Shown: positions 36,182 to 47,000 of the stretch, one piece after another
How positions within the stretch are numbered: position 1 is the stretch's first letter
Layout: each line of letters begins with the position of its first letter
Assembly (NCBI GenBank): GCA_013177825.1
Contig: JABLXX010000002.1
Coordinates: 248,001-312,000 of the forward strand
From: Syntrophaceae bacterium
Lineage (GTDB): Bacteria > Desulfobacterota > Syntrophia > Syntrophales > PHBD01
Reading direction: 5' to 3'
Length of the DNA stretch: 64,000 nucleotides
Position numbers and translations under genes: made by a program
The notes under the pieces: generated by a model
Told to the model about the DNA's origin: nothing
The model's database searches: none
The model's input: the letters and a program-made list of their open reading frames with translations, nothing else

Positions 36182-36646
36182 GGCAGACCTCCTCCCGAAT
36201 TGGTTGTCAAAGGCATTGTATCAGAAGTGACACATTGAAACTTCAAATGATCCGTGTATGTTAAAAGAAACACGACAACCGATATTCTCTGCAAACGAAG
36301 GGTTCGTCAATCTGATTTCTCGTGGGAACCCCCTGGTTCCGCCGGGGGCTCCCGGACTTGACGGCGTGCGGGCATGCTGCTGCCGTCTGGACGGGATGAG
36401 CCGGTTAAACGAACCTTGCGACATTTTACAAGAAAGGAGGCCATTGTTCAAAAGCAAATGAACGCTGAAATGTGAAAGGATTCATCCTGTCCGGAGAGGA
36501 TTGGGGTTATCTGCCGGTTGGCGAAAGAGATGGGAATCGCCTTTGGTCTTCTCGCAGTCAGAGATCTTTCGGCAGCCTTCCAGATAACCGGAACGTCGGC
36601 AACCCATGTTTTCAGGAGCAAACCCGTTCAGAAAGGGGGGCTGAAT
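36182..36646. promoter_or_regulatory. Divergent intergenic region with hairpin before aor
   Basis: About 465 bp with no good ORF, between the divergent nitronate monooxygenase gene and the aldehyde oxidoreductase gene. A hairpin is formed by GGGAACCCCC (36324-36333) and GGGGGCTCCC (36344-36353), with one mismatch and a 10-nt loop. GGAGGCCATTG occurs at about 36436, without a matching ORF. The region should hold both promoters; no clear -35/-10 pair was found. It may be a structured leader for the oxidoreductase. Confidence 0.4.
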
Positions 36647-38383
36647 ATGGATAAACTGCTCCGAATCAATATGAGTGTCGAAGGGGGACCCAAGGCGATC
36701 GTGGATCCGATGGGGGAATACGCAGGGCTGGCAGGCAGGGCGTTGACGTCCGCCGTTGTCGCCCGGGAAGTGCCACCCCTGGCCCACCCCTTGAGTGAGG
36801 ACAACAAACTGGTCATCGCCCCGGGGATGCTGAGCGGCTCCCTCGCGGCCATGTCCGGGCGCATGTCCGTTGGCTGCAAGAGCCCTCTCACCGGGGGGAT
36901 CAAGGAGGCCAATTCGGGCGGCCAGGCCTCCCAGGTCCTGGCCCGGCTCGGCTATGCCGCGATCATCCTGGAGGGAAAGCCCCGGGACAGCGATCTCTAC
37001 AGGATATTCATCAACAAGGACGGTGTGAACATCATCCCGGACAACAGTCTGAAACTGCTCGGCAACTACGACCTGGTCGAAAAAATGAAAAGGGAGTATG
37101 GGGACAAAATCGCCTGCATTTCCATCGGCCAGGCCGGGGAGATGAAGATGTCCGCCGCAACCGTGGCCTTTACGGACATGGAGCTCCGGCCCACCCGTCA
37201 TGCCGGGCGCGGCGGGGTCGGGGCGGTCATGGGCGCCAAGGGGGTGAAGGTCATCGTCCTCGACGATACCGGGATGACGGCCCGTGCCCCGAAAGATCCG
37301 GAAAAATTCAGGGCCGCCAACAAAACGTTTGTCGAGGGGCTCCGGAAGCACCCGGTCACCGGTGAAGGTCTCCCCGCTTTCGGGACCAATGTGCTCGCGA
37401 ATGTCATCAACGAGGCGGGCGGATATCCCACCCACAATTTCCTGTGGGGCCGCTTTGCGGGGGTGTCCAGGATCAGCGGAGAGACGGAAGCCGAGACGGA
37501 GGTTGCCCGCGGCGGCGTTGCAACCCATGGCTGCCATCGGGGCTGCACGATACAATGCTCCGGTATTTACATGGACAAGGACGGCCACTACTTGTCGAAG
37601 CAGCCGGAATATGAGACGGTCTGGGCTCACGGTGCGAACTGCGGGATCGACGACCTGGATGCGATTGCCATGCTGGACCGTCTGGACGACGATTTTGGCC
37701 TGGATACCATCGAGATGGGGGCGACCATCGGGGTGGCCATGGAGGCAGGCCTGGCCAGGTTTGGCGACGCCCAGGCGGCCATCCGCCTCATCCGGGAAGT
37801 CGGCAAGGGAACCCCATTGGGGCGCATCCTGGGGAATGGGGCCGCCGTGACGGGCAAGGTGTTCGGCGTGGAGCGGGTGCCCGTCGTCAAGGGCCAGGCC
37901 CTGCCGGCCTACGATCCCCGCGCTATCCAGGGCATGGGGGTTACCTATGCGACATCGACCATGGGCGCCGATCACACGGCGGGTTACGCGGTCACCGCAA
38001 ACGTCCTTCAGGTGGGGGGATTTGTGGATCCTCTGAAGGCGGAAGGCCAGATCGAGCTTTCCCGAAATTTGCAGATTGCCACGGCGGCCATCGACTCGAC
38101 GGGGATGTGCCTCTTCATCGCCTTTGCGGTTCTGGATCAGCCCCAGACCTTCCAGGCCCTGCTGGATCTGCTCAATTCGTTTTACGGGCTGGAGCTGACC
38201 GCAGACGACGTGACCGCGCTGGGCAAGAAGGTTCTGACCATGGAGCGGGACTTCAACCAGAGGGCCGGATTTACCAGCAAGCAGGATCGCCTGCCTGAGT
38301 TCTTCAAAAAAGAGCTCCTCCCGCCCCACAATGCCGTTTTTCAGGTCTCTGATGAAGAGCTGGACAAGGTTTTCAACTGGTAA
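36647..38383 (+). CDS. aor: Aldehyde:ferredoxin oxidoreductase family protein
   Basis: 578-residue tungsten- or molybdenum-pterin enzyme that oxidises aldehydes with ferredoxin (or reduces acids in reverse). Near residue 290 the cluster motif is HGCHRGCTIQCSG, C-x3-C-x3-C, the spacing of one AOR subfamily rather than C-x2-C-x3-C. GGVGAVMGAKGVKVIV is the pterin-contact region, and TMGADHTAGYAV is conserved. GAAAGGGGGGCTGAAT precedes the ATG. The stop overlaps the next gene's start by 1 bp (TAATG). MoaD-like and ThiF-like genes lie nearby, consistent with a pterin-cofactor supply. Confidence 0.92.
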   Translation: MDKLLRINMSVEGGPKAIVDPMGEYAGLAGRALTSAVVAREVPPLAHPLSEDNKLVIAPGMLSGSLAAMSGRMSVGCKSPLTGGIKEANSGGQASQVLARLGYAAIILEGKPRDSDLYRIFINKDGVNIIPDNSLKLLGNYDLVEKMKREYGDKIACISIGQAGEMKMSAATVAFTDMELRPTRHAGRGGVGAVMGAKGVKVIVLDDTGMTARAPKDPEKFRAANKTFVEGLRKHPVTGEGLPAFGTNVLANVINEAGGYPTHNFLWGRFAGVSRISGETEAETEVARGGVATHGCHRGCTIQCSGIYMDKDGHYLSKQPEYETVWAHGANCGIDDLDAIAMLDRLDDDFGLDTIEMGATIGVAMEAGLARFGDAQAAIRLIREVGKGTPLGRILGNGAAVTGKVFGVERVPVVKGQALPAYDPRAIQGMGVTYATSTMGADHTAGYAVTANVLQVGGFVDPLKAEGQIELSRNLQIATAAIDSTGMCLFIAFAVLDQPQTFQALLDLLNSFYGLELTADDVTALGKKVLTMERDFNQRAGFTSKQDRLPEFFKKELLPPHNAVFQVSDEELDKVFNW

Positions 38384-39084
38384 TGAACACGTTTCGTTTG
38401 GAAATGGGGAGAGCCGCGTGCGGCCTCCCCGTTCTCTTGTCCATTTGGGGTGCCGGCATGAGCCATGAGTCGTCGCATCAAATCCCTGCCAACGGATCGA
38501 ACCGCCTCCACTTGACCGTGAAGCCGGGGTTTGTTCCGTTCTTCTTTCCGCTCCTGCAGAAGGGGTTCGTGTTGAAGACGGAGGTCGGCTGCAGCCTCCG
38601 GGAGCTCCTGGCCGAACGGTTCGGCATCTCCATTGAGTACATCGAAAACAGAATCCAGACGGTCTTTCTGGACGGCAAGCCCGTCGACGACGTGGATGCG
38701 GCTGTTGTGCGGGACGGGGCGGTCCTTGCGCTCTCCTCCGCCATGCCCGGCCTGCTGGGTGCGATCATGCGAAAGGGGGGATACTATTCCCGGTTGCGCA
38801 GTCCCGTCAGCCATGCGGAAAACGAGGAAGCGGCCCGGCGGATGGATGGACAGGTCACCGTGAAGCTCTTCAACCTCACCATCCCGGAACTGGGGCCCCT
38901 GTTTCTCAAACGGGGAATCTGGGTTGACGCGGAGGATTTAAGAAATCTCTTCAGGAGCCGGCCGCAGGATCTGGAGGAGGGCTGCGAGGAGGCCGCGGTG
39001 GACGGCCGACAGGTCGATCCGGCGATGCTCCCGTCCTGGGACTTTACAGCCGTACAGGCATATCTCAAGCTCCGAATGGTTTGA
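38383..39084 (+). CDS. Uncharacterised AOR-partner protein with two tandem modules
   Basis: 233 residues (208 if the ATG at 38458 is used), translated immediately after the oxidoreductase. Two similar modules are visible: about 42-125 (LTVKPGF ... PLLQKGFVLKTEVGCSLRELL ... DGKPVDDVDAAVVRDGAVL) and about 156-230 (VTVKLFN ... LGPLFLKRGIWVDAEDLRNLF ... VDGRQVDP). Each is a beta-rich segment with weak similarity in length and DG-turns to ubiquitin-like (beta-grasp) proteins. No catalytic motif is seen. Gene order suggests a role in maturation or as an electron-transfer or assembly partner of the oxidoreductase. Confidence 0.6.
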   Translation: MNTFRLEMGRAACGLPVLLSIWGAGMSHESSHQIPANGSNRLHLTVKPGFVPFFFPLLQKGFVLKTEVGCSLRELLAERFGISIEYIENRIQTVFLDGKPVDDVDAAVVRDGAVLALSSAMPGLLGAIMRKGGYYSRLRSPVSHAENEEAARRMDGQVTVKLFNLTIPELGPLFLKRGIWVDAEDLRNLFRSRPQDLEEGCEEAAVDGRQVDPAMLPSWDFTAVQAYLKLRMV

Positions 39085-39085
39085 A

Positions 39086-39328
39086 TCAGCCTCCCGCCAC
39101 CGGCGGGAAAACGCCCACCCGGTCTCCCTCGTGCAGGATCTCGTCGCCACGGGCATGAAGCCCGTTCAGAAAGATGAGCTTGACTTTGTCCATGGGGACC
39201 TGGAGACTCCGGAGAAGTTCGAGGATGGTGGTTCCCTCGCTCACCTCACGGATTCTGTCGCCGGGCGCTCGTGTGTCACGGGGGAGGTAGCGGGCCAGGG
39301 AGGCGTAAAGGTTCAGCTCGATTTTCAT
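39086..39328 (-). CDS. MoaD/ThiS-like sulfur carrier
   Basis: 80-residue ubiquitin-fold protein that ends in the Gly-Gly needed for C-terminal thiocarboxylation (PVAGG). The MoaD-like features are the N-terminal ELNLYASLARYLP, and the hydrophobic core LIFLNGLHARGDEILHEGDRVGVFPP. ATG at 39328 has a GGAGGGATATCCTGAC leader. It is transcribed toward the oxidoreductase partner gene and divergently from the ThiF-like gene, which could activate it. It is likely a supplier for molybdopterin or tungstopterin. Confidence 0.82.
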   Translation of the reverse strand: MKIELNLYASLARYLPRDTRAPGDRIREVSEGTTILELLRSLQVPMDKVKLIFLNGLHARGDEILHEGDRVGVFPPVAGG

Positions 39329-39463
39329 GTCAGGATATCCCTCCATTCCTGCGAAATCCACCCCCGTTTCATACACCCTTTTGTTGTTTTTCTCCCAACA
39401 GGATTTCCTGCCCTGGGGGTGCCGGGTGACCGGCGGTCGTGAAGCAGGAAATGGGTATTTCCG

Positions 39464-40321
39464 ATGATTTCGGACATTCAGCGGCAGATAAGGGAAAAGG
39501 CGGCACGGATCACCGACCCGGCGGGGCGTGAGGTTCACGTCATGGAGGATCGGGTCGCCCTGGAAATCGCCGGCCGGTATGGCCTGAGCCTGCCGGAGAT
39601 CTATACGGAGGCCCTGAGGATCGCCGTTTATCCCTGCCGCTACGTCCGCAACCTGGACATCATCTCTCCGGCGGAGCAGTTAAAGCTCGCCGAGTCGCAA
39701 GTTGCCGTTGCCGGTGCGGGCGGGCTGGGCGGGCAGGTCATCCTGCTCCTGGCGCGGATCGGAGTCGGCCGGCTGGTTGTCGTCGATCACGACCGGTTTG
39801 ACGAAACGAACCTGAACCGTCAGGCCCTGTGCAGCCTGGAATCCCTGCATAAGTCGAAAGCGGAGGCCGCCGTGGAGACCGTGGCCTCCATCAATCCCGG
39901 GATCCTGGTCATTCCTCACCGGGCGAGAATAGACGCCGCGAATGTCGATCCGATAGTAGCCGGCGCCGATGTGATTGTCGATGCCCTGGACAATGTGCCC
40001 GATCGTTTTGTACTGCAGGGGGCGGCCCGCCGGCTGGGGGTTCCCCTGGTGCACGGTGCGCTGGCGGGTTTTGAGGGCCGGGTCATGACGGTCTATCCGG
40101 GAGATCCGGGCCTGGAGCAGCTTTACGAACCTGCGGCTTCGGAAGCCGACCCGGAGCGGCCGGAGGACCTCCTGGGCGTTCCGGCGGTGACCGCCGCCGC
40201 CGTCGGCACCCTCCAGGCCATGGAGGTGCTCAAGATCCTCCTGCGCCGCGGGAAGGTATTCCGACACATCATGGCGCACATCGACCTGGAAAACGGCCGT
40301 TTCGAAGAGTTCCGCTTTTAA
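39464..40321 (+). CDS. ThiF/MoeB/HesA family adenylyltransferase lacking zinc cysteines
   Basis: 285-residue E1-like protein. A 70-residue N-terminal extension is followed by the Rossmann loop VAVAGAGGLGGQ, the Asp in VVDHDRFDETNLNRQ, and DALDNVPDRF. These make ATP-dependent adenylation of a MoaD-like C-terminus likely. The usual Zn-binding CxxC ... CxxC of MoeB/ThiF is missing; the region reads YPGDPGLEQLYEPAASEADP. Its last 16 codons are repeated as a relic at 51126. Divergent from the MoaD-like gene, with about 135 bp between starts. Confidence 0.82.
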   Translation: MISDIQRQIREKAARITDPAGREVHVMEDRVALEIAGRYGLSLPEIYTEALRIAVYPCRYVRNLDIISPAEQLKLAESQVAVAGAGGLGGQVILLLARIGVGRLVVVDHDRFDETNLNRQALCSLESLHKSKAEAAVETVASINPGILVIPHRARIDAANVDPIVAGADVIVDALDNVPDRFVLQGAARRLGVPLVHGALAGFEGRVMTVYPGDPGLEQLYEPAASEADPERPEDLLGVPAVTAAAVGTLQAMEVLKILLRRGKVFRHIMAHIDLENGRFEEFRF

Positions 40322-40394
40322 TGGAACGGCGGAAGGAGCATCGCCGCATCGGGAATCGCCGGCCCACTCTATTCAATCATCATCGCAAAGGAAC

Positions 40395-41387
40395 ATGGAA
40401 CCGATCTTCCTAAGTGGAATTGCATTCATCACCTGGTTGCAGGGGCTGGGTGAGTGGCTTGTCGTTCCCATGCAACTGTTTTCCTTCCTGGGGACGGAGG
40501 AATTCTTCCTGCTGGTCCTGCCGATCATCTATTGGAGCGTGGATGCCGATGCAGGCTTGCGGGTCGGGATGATCCTGCTGCTCTCCGGCGGCCTGAATGA
40601 CACTCTGAAACTCGCCTTTCACGGCCCGCGGCCCTACTGGTTCAGCACACAGGTGAAAGCGCTCGCACCGGAAACCTCTTTCGGAATGCCGTCAGGGCAT
40701 GCGCAGATTGCAGCCAGCCTCTGGGGTCTGGGGGCGTCACTGGTAAAGCGTCCGTGGGCATGGGGGGCGGCTGTTTTCATCATTCTCATGATCGGGCTTT
40801 CGCGCCTGTATCTGGCCGCCCATTTCCCGCACGATGTTCTCGTGGGCTGGATTACGGGTGCGCTGGTGCTGTGGGTTTTCCTGCAGGGGTGGGATGCCGT
40901 TGCGGCCTGGGCGAAAAGGAAGTCGCCCGGAGAGAAGGTTGGATTGGCCTTCGCCCTCTCGATGGCAATGCTCGCCTCCGGGGTGATCGCCTTTGTTTCC
41001 TGGAACGGATGGGTGCTGCCCGCCGACTGGGTGGCGAATGCCCGGCAGGCGGGAGCGAATCCGCTTCCGGCACCCGTGACGCTCAACGGGGCCGTTACAT
41101 TCTCTGCGGCATTGTTCGGTATGCTGGCAGGCCTGGTCTGGATGGATTCGAAGGGGGGGTATGGTTCGGACGGGAGTTTCCGGGGGAGGTGCGGACGTCT
41201 TTTGCCCGGTTTCGCAGGGCTTCTGATGATCTATCTTGGCCTGCGGGCGATTTTCCCTCATGGAGAAACGGTGAGTTCCTATGCCTTGCGCTACCTGCGC
41301 TTTGCCCTCGTCGGTCTGTGGATTTCTGCGGGTGCGCCGTGGCTGTTCATGAAACTGAACATGGCCCGGAGCTTGAAAACCGAGTGA
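40395..41387 (+). CDS. PAP2-family phosphatase
   Basis: 330-residue integral membrane protein. The PAP2 motifs are in order: K-L-A-F-H-G-P-R-P (KxxxxxxRP), PSGH, and SRLYLAAHFPHDV (SRxxxxxHxxxD). It probably removes a phosphate from a lipid phosphate or undecaprenyl pyrophosphate. Several transmembrane helices follow beyond the motifs, so it is longer than a minimal PAP2 protein. GCAAAGGAAC precedes the ATG. Confidence 0.88.
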   Translation: MEPIFLSGIAFITWLQGLGEWLVVPMQLFSFLGTEEFFLLVLPIIYWSVDADAGLRVGMILLLSGGLNDTLKLAFHGPRPYWFSTQVKALAPETSFGMPSGHAQIAASLWGLGASLVKRPWAWGAAVFIILMIGLSRLYLAAHFPHDVLVGWITGALVLWVFLQGWDAVAAWAKRKSPGEKVGLAFALSMAMLASGVIAFVSWNGWVLPADWVANARQAGANPLPAPVTLNGAVTFSAALFGMLAGLVWMDSKGGYGSDGSFRGRCGRLLPGFAGLLMIYLGLRAIFPHGETVSSYALRYLRFALVGLWISAGAPWLFMKLNMARSLKTE

Positions 41388-41447
41388 CATCGCTGCAGTT
41401 CCTTCCCCAAACCATTCCGGTTTTGGGGGCGTATCCATTGCAATCGG

Positions 41448-42002
41448 GTGGACAAATTGTCTGAGCAAGAGACGGCCCGAGCGATGCCAGCCTATGCTGC
41501 CAGGCTGTTGGAGCCTCTTGAAGGAGTCCGCTACCTCACGCGGCCCCGCCTGCTGTCGCTGGGCATGCTTGTGGTTATGACCGCGGTGGTTCTCGGTCTG
41601 GTTGTATTCTCGATCGTCGTGGAACCGGGGTTCATCCGACTGCTGAGCCTTCCCGCATTTCCGCTTCTGGGCGGCCTTATCGCCTCCCTGATGCACGCTC
41701 CGGTGATTTTCGTGACGGACCGCCGCATCGTATTCGCACGCCGTTTTCTGAAACCGCTGTCCCTCGGACTCGAACGGCTGGAGGCAACTCAAGTCCGGCA
41801 GAACCCGCTGGGGCGCCTGCTCGGCTACGGCGAACTGAATCTGCTCTTCCAACCTCCCCAGGATCTCGGCGAAGGAATCTTCCTCCGGTTCACGCTGTCC
41901 AAGCTTCCCGATGCCGCCTCTCTCAACTCGGCAATATCCGTCTCCGCCGATGCCTTCAAGAAGAACGTGGCGGCGGATGGTTCGTTTCCTGCGGGCCTGT
42001 GA
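41448..42002 (+). CDS. Membrane protein with bacterial PH-like (bPH2) domain
   Basis: 184 residues from a GTG start (ATG at 41484 also possible). Two transmembrane helices (about residues 33-58 and 65-85) precede a YdbS/YdbT-type domain (IFVTDRRIVFARRF ... LEATQVRQNPLGRLLGYGELNLLF). It has no catalytic motif, and its role is unknown; the family is membrane-associated. There is no strong ribosome-binding site. Confidence 0.65.
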   Translation: MDKLSEQETARAMPAYAARLLEPLEGVRYLTRPRLLSLGMLVVMTAVVLGLVVFSIVVEPGFIRLLSLPAFPLLGGLIASLMHAPVIFVTDRRIVFARRFLKPLSLGLERLEATQVRQNPLGRLLGYGELNLLFQPPQDLGEGIFLRFTLSKLPDAASLNSAISVSADAFKKNVAADGSFPAGL

Positions 42003-42044
42003 AGCCGCCGAGCAGGTGCGTCATATGAATCGGCTGAAGACTAC

Positions 42045-42190
42045 ACCCCTGCGGTGGAATCAATCTGATGCAGGTTCATGATGTCTCGCATCGGCGGTGC
42101 GCCGAACAGGCGGCTGTACTCACGGCTGAACGGGGAAGGACTCTCATAGCCGAGCTGGAACGCCGCAGACGCTGCATCCATTTGAATGAA
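42045..42190 (-). pseudogene. Remnant of AraC-family regulator C-terminus
   Basis: On the minus strand, [20 protein letters not shown] and then [14 protein letters not shown] match the last helix-turn-helix of AraC proteins. No N-terminal ligand domain or first HTH remains; the codons upstream are unrelated. It is divergent from and next to the aldo/keto reductase, the position an AraC activator often has. This is a truncated relic, not a functional regulator. Confidence 0.75.
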
Positions 42191-42257
42191 AATCCGTAGA
42201 GCGGGAAAAATGATACGCTCCGGATTCGAGATGATGTGGGCCGATCCAAAAGAATGA

Positions 42258-43289
<1,032 letters not shown>

Positions 43290-43355
43290 GCGGTATGCAT
43301 GAGAGTCGCCATCCAATGATTGAGAGGCTCCTGCCCGAAAGCATTGTGCGGCAAC

Positions 43356-43619
43356 ATGAAGAAACATGTTCTGTATGACAGACTGATGATCAAGGAAACC
43401 GAGGCGCCGCAGGGTAGCATACGCGTGACCTGGCTCGGAACGGCCGGCGTTTTTATGACCGACGGGAAAACGGGAATCCTGATCGACCCTTATGTGAGCA
43501 GGTTCAGCCTCGGCAGGGTTGCGTTCCAATCGCCCCTGCGCCTTTTTTTTCCCCGATCATTCCATTTCTTCTGTAATCCTCCATTTTGCCAATCGCCTGC
43601 TGATGAAAATTTTCGCTAA
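43356..43619 (+). pseudogene. N-terminal remnant of an MBL-fold hydrolase
   Basis: The codons give IRVTWLGTAGVFMTDGKTG and then ILIDPYVSR, the typical first strands of an MBL-fold hydrolase. The frame then runs into low-complexity sequence (FFPRSFHFFCNPP) and stops without any HxHxDH motif. It is truncated and probably inactive. Confidence 0.6.
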
Positions 43620-43759
43620 TGAACGTCCAGAATTCTCAGAAGGACGCCGGGCGGGGCAAATCCTTTAAAGTGCTGTACGGTGGAGTTCCGTTGACAGATT
43701 ACATAAAGACGGCAATAGAAAGTGATTTCCAGAAGTTGAGCATTCCAAAAATCTACTGA
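43619..43759 (+). other. Small ORF, possible 3' remnant
   Basis: A 46-codon frame from ATG. The second half reads YGGVPLTDYIKTAIESDF and ends SIPKIY, which resembles a genuine protein C-terminus. It could be the tail of the broken MBL gene upstream after an internal deletion. There is no strong ribosome-binding site. Confidence 0.3.
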
Positions 43760-44090
43760 TAATAAATCTTTCTACTCATAATTGTTATTGTTCAGAAAGA
43801 AGATGGAGCGAACACATGCGCGCCTTCCGTTTATTATGTCTGTATGGGATTTTAAGATAACGTGACAGGCGAGGACGATTGTGATCTATGTCATTAATGT
43901 CATAATTGAATTCCCGTTGACGAAGTTGAAGAACTATGAAAATTCTCCGTGATATAAAGAATAAAATACCTAATTATTTAGTCTAGCTAATGGTTGGATT
44001 CTAGCAAAGCCTTGTTAAGCTGCTCAGACTTCTCCTTTTAATGGGTCCAGGTTTTTCCTGACCTGTAAATACAGCTCAAGGTACTTTCAG
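43760..44090. other. AT-rich intergenic stretch
   Basis: About 330 bp, visibly poorer in GC than the rest of the window, with no ORF, hairpin or clear promoter that I can support. It precedes the hybrid sensor kinase and probably contains its promoter. Confidence 0.4.
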
Positions 44091-47000
44091 ATGAACATGT
44101 ACGATTTGACCACCAGACTGTTTTCCCACCGGAAGTGGCCGCTTTATCTGTTCTTTATCATTACCTTGATGTCCCAGTTATTTACGGCACTTATGAATGT
44201 CATCAACAGTGTGGTCTGGTGGGGACGCATCGATCTCGATCTTATTCTGATCGGATGCATCGATTCATTCGTCGTCACATCACTGATCGCCCCTGTGGCA
44301 ATTTACTTGATTCGGCACTCCTTTAACCTCGAAGAGGTGAATCGAAGCCTGAAGTGGGAGATCGATGATCGAATCAGGGTTGAAGAGGCACTGAAGCAAG
44401 CCGAAAAGCATTTCAAAATCGTGACGGATAACTCGGCGGATGTCATCTGGATGATGGATACCGACCTTCGTTTTACTTATGTAAGTCCGGCAATCGAAAA
44501 ACTGACGGGGTACCCCCTGGAGGAATACTTAACCAAGCCGCATCAGGAGATCATCGCACCCGCCGATTTCAACCTGCTCATGACCATCCTGGCCGAAGAG
44601 TCGGAAATTGAGAAATTGCCGGAAAAAGATTTGTTCCGCGCACGGACCATTGAAGTTGAAGAGATTCGCAAAGACGGCTCGAGAATATGGGTTGAACTGA
44701 GGATAACCGGCATTCGGGATGCCGATGGGACGCCCATCGGCTTGTTGGGTTTCTCTCGGGATATCACGGAACGCAAAAAAGTAGAGAATGAGTTGAAGGC
44801 GAGCGAAGAAAAATTCAGGTTTCTTGCCGAAAAAATGAGCGATGTCATCTGGACCGTCGATAATAATCTCCGTCTTGTCTACGTCAGCCCGTCCATCGAA
44901 GGAATGCTCGGATTTACCGTAGAAGAACACCTGGGCAGGAGCATCGACGAGCAGGTAACCCCGGCGTCCATGTCCATCATTCAGGGTACCATTGCCAGAG
45001 AGCTTGCCTTGGAAAAAGAGGGCAAAGAGGACCCGGACAGGACCGTTACCCTCGAGCTGGAATTCTACCATAAGAACGGCACAACACGATGGGTTGAGCA
45101 GGCGGTAAGCGGAATTCGTAACGAGAGAGGTGCTGTTACAGGGTTCTATGGCGTTGGCCGCGACATTACGGATCGCAAGCGCACAGAAGAAATCCTCAGG
45201 CAAAGCGAAGCGAAATATCGGCTGATCACGGAAAAAATGAATGACGCGATATGGACTTCCGATCTGGGGCTGCGTCTCACCTACGTAAGCCCGTCGGACG
45301 AGAGGCTTTACGGCTTCACCGCAGAGGAGAGGCTGAATCAGAGTTTTGATGAAATGCTTACCCCCGCTTCTATGGAAAAAGCCCTTGAAACGCTGTTGCA
45401 GGAGTTGGCCCGTGAAGAGGCGGGTCAGGCCGATCCCAACCGCACGATCTCCCTCGAATTGGAATATTACCGAAAAGACGGCTCGACGATCTGGGTGGAA
45501 TCCATTGTCAGCGCGATGCGGGATGAAAAGGGGGTGGCCATCGGCCTGCACGGCGTGGATCGCGACATAACCGAACGCAGGCGGGCGGAACAGATTCTTC
45601 GGGAAAGCGAGGAGCGTTACAAGAACTTTGTCGAAAAATCATTTGCAGGCGTCTACCTCGTTCAAGATGGAATCTTCTTGTTTCTGAACGATACTGCAGC
45701 CGCAATTGCCGGCTATATGCCGCAAGAGTTGATCGGCAGAAAGTCGGACAGTCTGGTCCATCCGGAAGATCGGGCAACGATTAAGGAAAAAGTAAAGAAG
45801 ATGCTCCGTGAAGAGGAGTTGTCTCCGTATGAATTCAGGATCGTAACGAAAGAGGGACAGGTCCGTTGGGTCATGGAGACGGTCACGTCCATTCAGTACG
45901 GCGGCAGGAGGGCCATCCTGGGCAATTCGATGGACATCACCGATCATAAGCGATCGGAGGCGGATCGGGACAAGGCTGAGTATCTTTACCGGACCCTGGC
46001 TATGCATGCACAGTCGGCGGTATTTATTATCCAGGAAGGGCGTTTTCGTTTCGTCAATCGTTACGTGAGTGCTTATTCCGGGTACGAAGAATCGGAATTG
46101 ATGGGCATGGATCCCGTATGCCTGGTTCATCCGGACGATAGGGCGATTGCCAGAAGCAACGCTGTCCGAATGATCAAGGGAGAAATATTGGCGCCTTACG
46201 AGTTCAGAATTGTATCCAAAAACGGGGACATCCGGTGGATCCTCGAAGTGTGCACACCCATCGAACTCGATGGAAAGCCCGCTGTTCTCATGAATTCAAT
46301 GGATTTTACGGAGCGCAGGTATGCCGAAGAGATGTCGCGCCAGTCCGAAGAGAAGTTTTCAACCATCTTCATGACGGCGCCGGACTGCATCGCCATTACG
46401 AGGATCGAGGATGGGCTGATCACGGAAGTCAACTTGGGATTCGAAGAAATTACGGGATGGGGCCGAAGCGAAGCCGTAGGAAAGACCTCCCTGGAAATCG
46501 AGTTCTGGGTTGAGGAGTCGGCAAGAGATTTCATGGTGGAAGAACTGAAGGCGGGCTGTGAGATCATGCACAGGGAATTCCTCTTCCGCCGAAAGGACGG
46601 ATTGGTGCGGAACGGCATATATTCCGCCCGCCCCATCAATGTATCGGGCGAGCGATGCCTTGTCTTCATTCTGCAGGATATGACGGATCGGTTGCGATTG
46701 GAGGATGAGCGACAAAAGCTTGAACAGCAGCTGGCAAAAGCCCAGAAGCTGGAAGCAATCGGAACGCTGGCTGGCGGCATTGCCCACGACTTCAACAATC
46801 TGCTCATGGGCATACAGGGACATGCGTCGCTGATGAAAATCGACCTTGAATCCTCCAGCGGCCACCATGCACGCCTCAGGCACATCGAGGAACTGGTGAT
46901 GAGCGGCTCGGATCTGACAAACCAGCTCCTCGGCTTTTCCCGGGGCGGCAGGTATGCGGTCAGGCCGACGGTCATGAATGACATCGTTGAGAAGACCTCG

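Noticed and set aside
36182-36646. A molybdenum- or tungsten-cofactor riboswitch before the oxidoreductase gene
   Set aside because: The region has a good hairpin but I could not match the conserved core of the known motif by eye; a covariance-model search (RF01055) would decide.
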